Source: Hypomesus transpacificus | Taxonomy: Eukaryota > Chordata > Actinopteri > Osmeriformes > Osmeridae | DNA: 64,000 nt | Assembly (NCBI RefSeq): GCF_021917145.1 | Contig: NC_061062.1 | Coordinates: 62,001-126,000 of the forward strand | Direction: 5' to 3' | Shown here: positions 36,291 through 48,999 of the stretch, piece by piece | Position numbering within the stretch: the stretch's first letter is position 1 | Layout: each line of letters opens with the position of its first letter | Position numbers and translations under genes: made by a program | The notes under the pieces: model-generated | Seen by the model: the letters and a program-made list of their open reading frames with translations, nothing else | Database searches by the model: none | What the model was told of the DNA's origin: nothing

Positions 36291-39200
36291 ATGTTTGGCG
36301 GACTTGTAACTAAAAGGTAGGTAAAAGAAACAGCTCAGTGGTACCAATCCCAGGAGATACCATGTTGTAAGTGGGCTGGAGCTAACTACATGGATGTGAT
36401 TTTTTTCAGTTGCTGTAAGAAAAACAGGTGGTTCCAGGTGGTTAGAAACTGAAAAAAATCACATCCATATAGTTAGCTAGATCAGCCATTCCCAACCTTT
36501 TCCACTTTGCCGCACACTTGCATGGCTCTAATATGTTTTCGGCCGCCCAACACATGCATGTTCACTTAAAGGCAGGGTAGGCAACGTTGTTGAGAAGCAC
36601 TTTGTCATATTTCCAGAGGGTAACCTCAGATCTTGATAGCAACCAATCAGGGGGAACTGTCAGGGCCCTCTATATTCTAAAAATATATATTTTAAAAGTA
36701 ATCTGTTCTAATTGTATTTCATAAATAGCCTGACGTTGTCATACTCAAAATTCTAGTCAGAATATGAGTCTGAGAACTCTCCGTTGGGCTTTGACTACAG
36801 GGCATGTTTCAAACGAGCCTGGAAAACAAATGCCTCTTCGCTCAATTGGATAGATCTACAACCAATCAGAGCAACAGAGTATGTGACGTATGTTAAGCAC
36901 CGCATAGTTGTTGTCAACAGAACTAAACTACAAGCAGACTTGAAGTATGCTTGAAGAATGAATACAAACGATTTTTGCCGGTGTTGTAAAATTAATTTAA
37001 GGGTAGGGAGAGTACTTGTTCACACGGTCAACCTTTTTGAGCGAAACAATATAGGGCAATGCATATACGAAGTTCTCCGTTTAGGATTACAACTCCATCG
37101 GGGCCAGCTGATAAATTAAACTTTTACCGAATCCCGTAGGAAGGACGGCAAAAACATATTTTCCATCGACAAATGCCTTGATTGCGTCTCTCTGTTCCTC
37201 TTTCAAAATTAATGCGCTGTCGATGTCTTCTAAAACAGACTCAATAGCAGAATCACAACATCCCAGATCTCCAGCGGAAGCCATGTTTGTTCAAAACAAA
37301 TTCAACTTAAGCGCTCTTTTGTGACGTGGGTGATTACGTTACTGTTGATCATCTGTCCATCATCATATAAAGCCCGCCCTGGCAATTTCATTGGTTCGCC
37401 CAGATTCTGGTTTTCTGTAGTTGGTCCCCAATACGAGACCCTCCAGACCCAATTTCCCGAACAAATTTATTTATTATCTAGAGACAATGTTTCTGAAATA
37501 GACCCTTCAATCCTGCCTATTGAGTTTGTGGTGGAATGTGAACAGTTAAGTGAAAAATTCCCCTTGTGTCACCCTATCAGAATTTTGCTGTCTCCATTGT
37601 TGGGAGGAAAATGCTATGCAACTCTGTGATTGGTGGTCCAGCTATGAATTTACAGCGGGGCAATTAATGGTAATTCAATGAAAAACTCATTTCCATTGAC
37701 AGTAAAGTTTACCAATCATATCTTCCCTCTTAATGGGTGGGCTTGGATGTCAGCTTGTTAGTTCACTTCACAATAGACGCCGCGAGTATCATTCCCACTA
37801 GTGAGGAGGACATTGTTTCACATTTGTTACATGCGCCGTTTTCAAGGTTAACTTTTAATGAGAAGTTGGAGTTAATTGGCAAAGGAAGACCTACACCAGA
37901 ACGTAATTTTGTTTTACAAGTTACAAATTAAAACAACTTGAACCCCAAAAAGTGCATCTGATACATGCATTGATGGGTAGCCAGTGGAGAGAGATGAGGA
38001 GCGGGGTATTTTACTGTTGATTGTTCTTCTACAGGTACAGTCTTACACTTTTTGGGGTTCATGTTGTTTTAATTTGTAACTTGTATAACTGCATGCTCTT
38101 ATGGGTCTTCCCTTGACACTTGTTTAGTTTTTCACAATGTATGCTTCATGTTTTGGCTGCTTGCAATGTTTGGGACTACCTTGTTGTTATGATCAGTGAC
38201 CTATGCTCTTTTGTAAAGCTCTCTCTTGGAAGTTGCTTTGGATAAAAGCGTCTGCTAAATGCATAAATGTAAATGTAAATGTAGTAGAGGCATGCATACA
38301 GTATATAAAAGATCACCATAGTCCAACACAGGTAAAAATGTAGCGGCAACTAATCGCTTTTTTACATTAAATTTTAACCTCAACTTTTTCACCAGGTAAT
38401 GCACATGTGGCTTAAAGCTGAGGGAGTCATCAATCAAAATACCCAGATATTTATGAGTCAACAACCTCTATTTCACTTCCTTCAAGAGGGACCACCGAGG
38501 GGATATTCTGTGGCCCTCTCCGAGACTTTGAAAATAACATACGTTTTGTCTTATCTGTATTCAGAACAAGTTTCTGTTGGAAAAGGGTATTTTCAACAAC
38601 ATTGAAAGCATTTTGCATGAGATCAATTGCCTGCACAAGAGTTGACGCACAGCAATATATCACAGTGTCATCAGCATAGAAATTAAATTTAGCGTCCAAC
38701 ACATTTTGACCCAGATTATTTATATAAATAGTAAATCAAAGTGGACCTGATACCGAGCCTTGTGGCACACCTTGGCAGACAGAGCATAGTCCATCATATC
38801 TGATGCACTGTGATCTATTTTCAAGGTAGCTCGTGAACCAAGGTACTGCTTGCTCCGAGAGCTCTGAGTTGAGGAGCCTTAGCCTCAAAACATCATGGTC
38901 AACTGTATCAAATGCTTTAGACAGATCAATAAACAGTGACGCACAATGTTGCTTTTTGTCAAGAGCAACAGAAATGTAATTTACCACTTTCAGAGCAGCT
39001 GTAGTAGTGCTTTGTTTTTTCCTAAAGCCTGACTGACGATGTCAACGTTTTCAATGCTTTAGAAGAAGATTTCAAGTCTTCTAAAAATGTTGTAGTCAGA
39101 TATTATCTCTACACCTTCTCCTCGTTTCATTTTAACTTGGTCTTCACATAGGGGGTATAGCTCAGTGGTACAGCATTTGAGGTTGATAAAATGGCATTGG

Positions 39201-42200
39201 TGGTGGCAAGAATGGATAACACTAGAACACAAGGCAGTTTTCCCTACTTATTGCTTGGATAGGTAATGGTGTGGTTCATAGCTCAAGAGGACTAATGTTA
39301 TTCACTGTATATGTAGTATTTAACTGAACAGCTACCTGAAATTGAGTAAATTGCATGATTTGCACAACATAGTGAAACTCTGATTTTTGTCATACTAAAA
39401 TTCCTTTCTTGAAATGATGTGTCCTGTCCACATCATAATAAATATTCCTCAATTTTTAATCCCAGGTCATTGCAGAATGAGGTAACTGGCATAGACCTTC
39501 AGGTCCCTCTTTACAATGAGGTCCGGGGAACCATGATGACAGGCCATGTTGAATACCAGATCATTGTGGTGACACGGTTGGCTGCCTTCAAGTCTCCAAA
39601 ACATAAACAAGAAGATACTATACAGCTCCTGGTGGGTAATTAGTCTTTCTGAGTGATATTGATTATTGTTCTCATCTTGCACAGTGTTAATATAATTCTG
39701 TATTGCTTAGATAAGCAGTGCCAAAGCCTTGTCGGATGGGATGCAAATTAGGATTGCAAAGAAAGCTTCTTTCATTAGCACATTTTAACAGGGCATGTGC
39801 CACCCATTTGAATGCCTATCCTATGCCACCCTATACTTGAATTATGCATTCAACTGTAAGATTAATATATCATGCGGTAAATCCCTATAAATTATTTTGT
39901 AAATGGAGTATATAATTCAGCCAATATGTTTTGCAGGTTTCAAAGAAGTACAGTGAATTCAATGAATTTTACAACCGACTTTATGCCCAATATTCAAGTA
40001 TATCCTTGCCTGCAATGCCTCGGAAAGTTCTATTTGTCAGTGAGGCAGACATCCGTGAACGCAGGTTGGCCTTTGATGCGCTAGTCAAGTTCATCTCCAA
40101 GAACTCAACACTTGCTGCATGTCCAGAGCTACTGGAGTTCTTAGGTGATGTAAGACAACACCTAAAAAAGTATATTTTTTACATTTCATGTGAAAATTCC
40201 TTTTACATGCAGCTGTTGATTGCCTTGGGTTAGGGCTAGGCAAACCCTATCTTATACAACTGTCATGTTCTAATAAAACCATTTACAATAGATTTCAGGC
40301 ATTCATTCAAACAATGTATTGAATAAAAATTAAAATAAATTTTGGCTCAAGCGCCATGAGTTAAAGAGGTTTACGATGAGCTCATGTGTGTTTACTCCCT
40401 GACTAATGGTGTATACTGTACATGTGTAACGATGAATGTAATGATACATCGCAAGATGGTTAAATTGTCACAAATATGTGACGATACACACACAAATCTC
40501 ATCATGAACCCAAGATCATGAAATGTATTGAATCACAAGTTGAGTGTATTGTTACATCCATATCTGTAAAACAGTGATAGTGAGCATTCCTGTATGCCTA
40601 TATTTGTGCATGTCAGCTGGCAACTGCCAATAACATTCAAGCATTGCTTTGAGTTACTGGCCTATTTCCATTACTGAAAATACCAGAACAGACATTCAAA
40701 ATTTGCTGTACATTGCATACATTTTACTAAACAAATGTTTTGTGTTTAACTCTTTCACAAAATTTAACACAGCATTTTTCTTGTAGGTGCCAAAATGAAT
40801 GGAAGTGATTTTAGTAACAGGAATTTTGCTATTGAGGAAGACTCAGAAAACAACGAGGTCAGTTTCTTTCAAAAAGAAGAAACCTCCACTGGTATTCCAA
40901 GAGAAGATAGAAGTGAGATGAAGCTTATTAATGGGGATGAACAAGACTCCACAGAGCAGGGGAATGTCAAGTAAGACTTATATAGGAAAATACATTTTTA
41001 AAAGATTAAAACGTCCCAAAAAATTAAGAGAGGGATGTCTTGAAGGATTGGGTGTAGTATTTATAGGAAATTCATTGTAATATGTCCAAAGACAACATGA
41101 ATGCTATCTTTACAAAAAATAAATATTGTAGATTCTTGTAAAGCAATATGATGGAGAATAATTCACTTCTCTAGGCACCGTAGCCGGAAGAACGTGCTTC
41201 CAGAAGGAAACAGCAGTGAGTACTTCACTTGTCCGTTAAAATTACATCATAAGGAATATCATAAATTGCAAAACATACAATACTTGGCATATATATCTTA
41301 ACTGTAAAACATTATGAACATCGGAATTCTCAATAAGTGTCACTTTTATTTATCATCAGGAGAGAAAAAAGCGAATTAATTGACTTGTAGAAACCATATT
41401 GTTCGAGATACTTTCCTTGTTTATAACAATGTTTGTCTGGAACACCACAGGAACTAATGTTCATATAGTATGAACTGTTCATACAGACACTGTTTATATA
41501 TGTTAAAGGCAAGAATTGCTCATGATAGTTGGGTAAACCCCTGTTATAGTCACTGTTGTTATCACTAAACTAAATATTTGAAATAACATATTGCGTATTA
41601 TTGTAGGTGATGTGAAGCTGCTTGAGGAGCCAGAGCTGGGGGCTTCTCTGCTGCCCCCACTAGGGGCTTCTCTGCTACCCCCAGCAGGGGCATCTGCTGG
41701 TTGTGGTGCGGAGGATGATGCAAATGAACTATTCAGGTAAATATGCCAGCTATATTGACAAACGGGTTATGTTAATAATGCATCCCACTAAAACTGCTCA
41801 AATGGCATTTCCTTCCAGTTGCCTCATTGTGTGCTAAATTATATTGTCATTTATGCCCCAAATAATATTATGACAATTACTTTTGTGCAAATTACACAAT
41901 ATAGGGAAGTATCATGGAGGTGGTGTTACACATAGTATTCAATTTTGACAGAGAAACACCTTAATACTTAATTTACCTCAACATCATTACTGTGTGTATT
42001 TTCCAGGATAGAGGATGACTTTGACAAACTTCTCCAAATCAAGAAATGTATCAAAAATGAGCTAACCTCAGTACCAAAGACAAATCCAAAACCAGCACTG
42101 CTTAAGAAGCCAGAAACGTGTATCTCTAGTGGAGGTCAATCTCTGATTGTAGATCAGTTAAAGGATCAAATGGACGTTTTAAAATACATCCAAGAGAATG

Positions 42201-42235
42201 AGTCGACTGCTGCTAATGATCTGGAACTGTTTTAA
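36291..42235 (+). CDS. hs1bp3: HCLS1-binding protein 3 (PX domain), 7 coding exons, 327 aa
   Basis: HS1BP3 is a PX-domain phosphoinositide/phosphatidic-acid-binding protein that associates with HS1/cortactin and has been linked to autophagosome control. Coding exons: 36291-36316, 39466-39631, 39937-40144, 40787-40970, 41175-41215, 41607-41736, 42007-42235 (984 nt, all phases agree). Exon 1 encodes MFGGLVTK plus a split Arg, matching the human start that precedes RLQN-TG-DL. The PX domain spans about residues 12-133, with SKKYSEFNEFYNRL and the PX-loop segment LPAMPRKVLF. After it come an acidic low-complexity linker, a tandem LGASLLPP repeat in exon 6, and a conserved tail (ELFRIEDDFDKLL, DVLKYIQENES). 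The human protein is 392 aa. Exon 3 ends at a weak GTGATG donor, chosen by phase. The mobile-element debris in intron 1 does not disturb the coding exons. Confidence 0.92.
36380..36478. repeat. Short inverted repeat (31-bp arms, hairpin-forming)
   Basis: Arms at 36380-36410 and 36448-36478 are reverse complements with one mismatch, separated by 37 bp. They lie 64 bp into hs1bp3 intron 1. This could be a tiny MITE remnant or a structured intronic RNA element. Confidence 0.85.
36958..37930. pseudogene. Remnants of a transposon-like multi-gene element (zinc-finger head and RecQ-like helicase head)
   Basis: On the plus strand about 36959-37085 reads MNTNDFCRCCKINLRVG..., a Cys-rich head like those of zinc-finger-associated domains. 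On the minus strand 37284-37087 encodes a 65-aa start of an SF2 helicase with a Walker A motif (LPTGFGKSLIYQLAP) preceded by a Q-motif-like KEEQRDAIKAF. It ends in a stop after PMEL and lacks all later helicase motifs. Further plus-strand pieces (37321-37629 and 37737-37931, the last ending FSRLTFNEKLELIGKGRPTP) resemble transposon-type proteins I cannot name. All lie in hs1bp3 intron 1. I interpret the block as debris from a multi-ORF DNA transposon; it could instead be a retained exon pair of an unrelated multicopy family. Confidence 0.45.
37916..38084. repeat. 39-bp inverted repeat with 91-bp spacer
   Basis: Arms 37916-37954 and 38046-38084 are reverse complements with one mismatch. The right arm belongs to the family T element that follows; the left arm looks like an inverted extra copy of the same segment. 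Confidence 0.85.
38010..38284 (+). repeat. Family T dispersed element, copy 5 (longest)
   Basis: It runs from a tattttactgttgattgttc-type start to the (aaatgt)n tail and matches the reverse complement of 47462-47745 nearly end to end. Its 3' tail joins the truncated LINE at 38285 directly. Confidence 0.75.
38285..39050 (-). mobile_element. L2/CR1-like LINE reverse-transcriptase fragment, degenerate
   Basis: The minus strand encodes RT palm blocks in order: SGFRKKQSTTTAALK, SLFIDLSKAFDTVDHDVLRL, CQGVPQGS, FNFYADDTVIYC (the catalytic Y-A-D-D), then KYLGILIDDSLSFKPHV and VLDYGDLLYT. A stop near 38733 and a frame change near 38455 inactivate it. Both ends are missing, and the 3' end is replaced by the family T element. 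It sits in hs1bp3 intron 1, opposite to the gene. Confidence 0.85.
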
Positions 42236-43971
42236 TATCTGTTTTAATGTTCAATATTAACTCGATATGCTGATTGGAGCTGTTGTATTGATTGATAGTG
42301 GCAAGAACAATACTCATGGACATTCCTTATATTTATATTACATTACATGACATTATATTTACCTCCAATGTGAGTTTCCGCAGTTGCGCATTCCAGACAT
42401 TAAGCTCCTGAATGTAATATGAAGGAATTTCCCAGAATGCTTCACCATTTAATAATATATGATATAATAATAATATACTGTATGAATGCTTCACCATTTA
42501 ATAATATATATATTAAAATACCTTACCTATTGTTTTCAGAAATGGCTGACAGTGTTGTTCTCAATTTCTTAATGCGGTTCTTGTTTTCATAATAGTTGTC
42601 CCAGCTCTGAACTAAGTGTCTTCAGCGGGGATCTGCGCTCGTCATACGGACTGGACTAGATGTCCAGTCTGTATAGGGTCCTCTTATGGTCTTCCATATA
42701 GAAAATAGCAGCATCAAGTCAATAAGATGAACATGGGCGCAAAGTGGAAGGCTCTTCATTCAATTAGAGACTGTTGATGGTTCTATGTAACTGCTTGCAA
42801 GCATAATTAAACTGAAGACACTGATTTGTGAGCCTTTAGTAGAGAAATTCCCGCCACGGGGGTCTAAAATGCATCCCCACATTTACCTAAATATAGATTT
42901 ATTTTACATTTTAATTATCTTCATAATTGTTGTCGTAACCTGATGTAAACTTGTCATCTGAAGTTTCCCTGCCTATAAAATGAATAGTCAATACCATATC
43001 AATACATTCATATTTAGTCATCACAAGTGGGCTTACAGCTGTGCTAAGTGTGGTTACATTCCACATTGGTTTTGTATCCTAGTGATAAGTAATCAGCTGA
43101 GTATTTTCCAAAGCAGTCACACATGCTCTAGTGTTGCCGTGGGGTAAAAGTTTTAATAGGCTGAAATAATTATACCGCACTCCGATTTATACTAATTATA
43201 ACTAATTGCAAACAATCTTTAAAGATGAGTTGATTGAAGATAGTGCAGGCCCAATCTCACGATTGTTTAGTAAAAGCTATAAACAATGAGTAGAAGAAGC
43301 CACAGAAACGCCACGTCCCAGGACATGAAGGCTGGTCAGAGAAAGAGATGGCAGCAGGGAGGATCACTGGTGTTGAGCTATCACATCAGCAACCTGTAAA
43401 GGTGGTTCTTAAACTGCAGTATTAATGTTTTCTTAACTGATTATGAAGCAGCAAGGCAGAAATGTAATTCAATGTCTCTTAATTACAAGCAGCACTAGCT
43501 TGTCAAGGATTACATTCAGCTTTCGGATGTAGCAATTTATTATTTTGTTTTGATCTGTTATAGTGTATAAAGTAATCTTGTTGACTGTAAAGTTTTTAAA
43601 GCACTACCTTTCCTAGCAATCATAATAAATACTGCAATCTGTCATAACATCATATCCATGACAATACTGTGCTTTCCTGTCTTTACCATGTGTATGTGAA
43701 ATTCTCAACACCAAACATGATTTGTTTGTTATATATTTATACTTTTCAAAAACGTAATTTTGGTTAATTTATTTGCCATCTTTTTAAGGCCTGTTGCACC
43801 TCATTTCAGCTATTTCCAATGCAGCATACTTTTTTCCACAAAACCCCAAAATAAGTCATGATTTTGTGCAAATCATCTGAAAAGGCACCTGCAAAATGCA
43901 ATGCATTATTATCAATTATATCACAGATCAATTGAAATAGTTAACAATGAGAAACAGTTTAAAGTGTGTTT
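42236..43971. other. Convergent intergenic region hs1bp3 / pomk
   Basis: This 1.7-kb A/T-rich stretch lies downstream of both genes. A gaatgcttcaccatttaata unit occurs twice about 53 bp apart near 42440-42510. No gene, RNA or clear mobile element was seen. Confidence 0.5.
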
Positions 43972-43977
43972 TTTATT
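43972..43977 (-). promoter_or_regulatory. pomk: Candidate pomk polyadenylation signal (AATAAA)
   Basis: AATAAA on the minus strand only 44 nt past the pomk stop codon, implying a very short 3' UTR if used. Confidence 0.4.
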
Positions 43978-44020
43978 TTTCCACCACTGAAAAGTATATT
44001 CAATTCCACAAGGTCTGAGA

Positions 44021-45282
<1,262 letters not shown>

Positions 45283-45778
45283 CTACATCAACAGAGAGAG
45301 TACTGTTACATCAGGTCCCATATTATCAACTGTTTTCTGTATTATTGTTGTCTTGTAAAATGTATTGCCTTTCAGAGATGCTGCATGAAAAGGGATTTCA
45401 AAATTGTTACCTACTCTTAAGAAATATACCCAGCTGAGTAATTTATAAATGTCTTATTTTTTTCTTAACAGGCAATATCGCTTATACTATAACGGTTATA
45501 TAGGTTGCAAACGCTTGTTGGAGTTTGCGCTATGAGAAGAGAATCTTTATTATTACCAAGAATCACTTTCTTCTAATGGGTTAGGGTCAGTAACTATAGT
45601 AAATACTTAAGTAGCTATGCAAATTTTACTGTGAACTACATAAAATGTAAAATTACTAAAGTTCAAACACTGTTGAGTCATGACCAGACCGTAGGCCTCT
45701 CACAAGCGCACTGATGACAACTTGTTCACATCACAAAAGCGCATGGAACAGTTACTTACGATAGGCAAATGTTACAGA

Positions 45779-45900
45779 TTTGGGGCCGTATTCACAAAAC
45801 ATCTTAAGGCTAAAAGTAGCTCCTAACATGCCGATTTAGGAGAAACGCATAAAAAAATATAGCTGCAAGCAGCGATGCGGGTTCCTCCGCAAAATGGCAA
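45779..45900. repeat. Fish MITE-like and 'agctgcaagcagcgatg' repeat fragments
   Basis: The stretch ggggccgtattcacaaaaca followed by tcttaaggct resembles TIR starts of common fish non-autonomous DNA elements. It is followed by agctgcaagcagcgatgcgg, a second widespread fish repeat. Only one end of each is recognisable. It lies upstream of pomk. Confidence 0.4.
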
Positions 45901-45964
45901 AATATTACAAATATGTACACTGTAGAAGATCGAGACTTGAACAACAAGAGAGCAAAATGACTTC

Positions 45965-46055
45965 ATGTTTCAAGGGAGTCAGTTCAATTCCCAGCCGTGC
46001 CAAATTATGTTGGATCTCTGGATAAGAGCGTCTGCTAAAAGACTAAATGTAAATG
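45965..46055 (+). repeat. 5'-truncated tRNA-derived SINE
   Basis: It retains the box B-like ttcaattcccagccgtgcc segment and the ctctggataagagcgtctgc tail but lacks box A and the middle body. Confidence 0.65.
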
Positions 46056-46060
46056 TTTGG

Positions 46061-47461
46061 CCAACAACAATAGGCTGAACGAGGATTTGAACTCATGAGC
46101 TTAAGGTAACAAGTCAGTCTCTGTAGCCTCTCTGCTACACACCATCTGCTGCAATTTTATAATTAGTAAGGGCTGAGTATTAACTTTTCATAGGATATTA
46201 CACTCTTCTTGAGTTGATCTCTTTCCAGACTCTCAGTCAATGCACAACTAACAATACTCATGTGGGCAACTGGGCTAGGGCAGAGCTCATATTCGGCTGC
46301 TTGCGAGAAAAGCTTGTGACGGTATATCAGTCAACTCTCTGAACCCGGAAGTTTCCCGAGAGTGGCAGTTCTCCCCATATAAGCCATTCTCTGGTTAGAT
46401 ATAACGCAATGTCCAATATTAGTTTACCAAGATTGTTTTCTATATCCACATATAAAAAACTGACACAATTCCATCATTTTAAATTGGGAAACTTCCAAAA
46501 GACGGCTTTTTTATTTTACTTACATTCAAATTAGGTGTGTATGACCACAGGAAGTAGTTTAAAGAGCCGTTTATACGAGGTAGAGCTTTTCTGTCTCTTC
46601 GCGCTCCATGCCGACACTGTCGCTGTATAGAAAATACGATATGTTTCTTTAAAAAGTTGCATTTAGGATCAATATTAATTGCAATTAAAACACAATGTCA
46701 TAAAAATTGATGTATTTTTGTATTTATGATGCATGTTGACTCTAGACATAGTTTGGTGTCAACTTGTTTCAATGGAGTAGTGGTGGGGAGCAATGATGGC
46801 GTCCATGTACTTATATTACATTTGCTTTGAATGACCAAAACTGCATCACTGCGTTTTAAACCTTGTGTGAAATGTAAATTAGCACCATCGAAATGACTTA
46901 ATGGATGGCTACGCAACATTCACAGCTTTGTGTAGCATTTTTTCAATAAGCCCACAATTTCATGACCGGGGGCAATTAAAGTAAAAATGCAGAGATTTTC
47001 TTTCACTTAACTTTAAATATTCATTAAATATAATACTTTATACATTCATTCATACAATACTGTAATTTACTCTGACTTTCATTCCCTTTAATGTTTGATT
47101 TAAAATGTTACATTACCCAGATAAGAGGCTAGAATTGAGTCTTTTCGGGTACAGCAGTATGGTATACGGCAATCAGTGTGAGACCCTTTGAGATCTCTGG
47201 TGCTGTGACCTGGGCATTATAAAAGACATGTAGTTTGGAAGTGCAGATATACAAATACAAAAACAAGACACACATACATACTCGCATATCAGCACACACA
47301 TTTCACATTGAATCTGCAGACCATTTGCACTTGAGAAGCTGCCACTAACAATGCTATGTCAGACCAATACATGCTATTACGATGTAAAGGAGTGTATTAT
47401 GTCACAAAAACTCCCATTTCCATGTTTCTGCCCTGATGTTGCCCATGACTTTGAGGGACAC
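46061..47461. other. Intergenic stretch without recognised gene
   Basis: This A/T-rich non-coding DNA lies upstream of pomk. I see no convincing ORF, RNA gene or complete mobile element. A pomk 5' exon could be hidden here but cannot be placed by eye. Confidence 0.4.
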
Positions 47462-47745
47462 CTGTTTACATTTACATTTATGCATTTAGCAGACGCTTTT
47501 ATCCAAAGCGACTTCCAAGAGAGAGCTTCACAAAAGAGGTAGGTCACTGATCATAACAACGAGGTAGTCCCAAACATTGCAAGCAGCCAAAACATGAAGC
47601 ATTCATTGTGAAAAAACTAAACAAGTGCCAAAAGGCAAGACCCATAAGAGCATGCAGTTATACAAGTTACAAATTAAAACAACATGAACCACAAAAAAGT
47701 GCAGGACTGTACCTGTAGAAGAACAAGCAATAGTAAAATATTTCA
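47462..47745 (-). repeat. Family T dispersed element, copy 6
   Basis: The full-length minus-strand copy runs from the tail (gcatttagcagacgctttta) to the tacctgtagaagaacaagca segment. Together with 38010-38284 it defines a family consensus of about 280 bp. Confidence 0.75.
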
Positions 47746-48149
47746 CAGCGATTACAAGACTTAACTTCGTTATAACTAACCGGCAAGAGCAACAAGTCAC
47801 TCAATAAGAGTCATTGTGATCCTGGAGGAAACTAACAACAGGTCCAGCCAAGCATTCCTAAGTGCCGTTTACATGGAGATCTTTTGTGCTTATCTTAGCT
47901 TTACGAACTTGGATCACAGAAAAAGATTCAAAAGAAGTTTCCAAAGACAATAATCCTTTGCCCAAAGCATTCTCCAGAACTGAGCTTCTTTAAGGGTCAT
48001 ACGGCATTAACTTGCTGTGAAGCAGAAGCATACAAATGTGGTAAAGACGTGTGCCCACTAAAATGTGTAAAATACAACCAAATTAACAGGATTAGGGTTG
48101 TATGGTTCCCTATCTGGATGCCTGGCATGGAGGACTAGTCACTACTTGA

Positions 48150-48400
48150 GCCACACAATACACTGTATTAGGGACACAGCAAACCTTCTAGCGACGGCAG
48201 GTATGGATGTGCCATCCTCGAAGAGCTGGACTACCTGTGCAACCTGAATGGGCTGCATTTACCGCCTCATGCTACCAGTAGTGAAAAGGGCACTAGTAAA
48301 ATGTAAAACTATAGGAGAATCAGCCAGAAAGGAAAAGGAAAGAGCAATTGTCTGTGACGACCACCTGAAAAACTATTACCTTTTGTTCCCTTAGATGTAA
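48150..48400. repeat. Dispersed repeat fragment ('gagctggactacctgtgcaa')
   Basis: The segment ccatcctcgaagagctggac through gcctcatgctaccagtagtg resembles a repeat end seen many times in fish genomes next to retroelements. Its class is not certain. Confidence 0.35.
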
Positions 48401-48765
48401 TTTTCGCTGGGTCAACCATCTACTTGAGAACACAGATCAAACTTCCCACGAGAGGCGTCTTTGTTTACTCTAAAATGGCTCGTTGGCTCGGGCTTACAGC
48501 TACGTTATATCGTCAGATTTGTTATTGTATTCTTCCTCCAAAACCTCCATTGAACGATAGTGGAAAAGGGTACCTTCAATTTAACCAATGGCGACTCCTG
48601 TATATAGTCGTTGGAGTGCGCCTCGATCACGCGATGCACCTTATGGTTGCAATTTTTCCTAACCTCAATTGATAGAAGGCTATACAGGTTCAGGGTTAGA
48701 AGCCAGTTCAAGTAGCTCGACGTAGTCAGCTTCTTGCCTGACGTAATGAAGCTTTGTTCGGATAA

Positions 48766-48772
48766 TCACGTG
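48766..48772. promoter_or_regulatory. lamtor3: E-box TCACGTG upstream of lamtor3
   Basis: A TCACGTG E-box lies about 0.64 kb upstream of the lamtor3 ATG, with a CRE-like tgacgtaa about 27 bp further upstream. It is one of two CACGTG boxes in this promoter-proximal region. Confidence 0.4.
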
Positions 48773-48989
48773 TTTTTTCCCAACCGAAGCGAGGCGTTGA
48801 TAAGCTCCATTTGTATTGGTACATTCACATAATTGTACCGGAATTTCAGAATACCGCAGTTGTGGTGGTTATTATATAGATTTGTGTGTTATTTCTTAAA
48901 TCAAAACTTGGCACATAAAAGTTAGTTTTTTGAAACAAGAGCAGATTACACTGCACTAGAATCTTAACTTCTTCTTTCCGGAAATATTT

Positions 48990-48999
48990 ATCACGTGAC
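48990..48999. promoter_or_regulatory. lamtor3: CLEAR-like element ATCACGTGAC upstream of lamtor3
   Basis: The ten bases match the CLEAR consensus GTCACGTGAC bound by TFEB/TFE3 at nine positions, about 405 bp upstream of the ATG. An ETS-like tttccggaa lies about 15 bp upstream. Ragulator genes are lysosomal, so the site is in a plausible place; function is inferred. Confidence 0.5.

Noticed and set aside
37087..37284. Functional RecQ-like helicase gene
   Set aside because: Only the first 65 residues with the Walker A motif exist; no DEAH box or other helicase motifs follow, and the piece lies inside an hs1bp3 intron among transposon debris.
48424..48672. Possible 82-aa gene upstream of lamtor3
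   Set aside because: No similarity recognised, no splice partner, and it sits in repeat-rich DNA.
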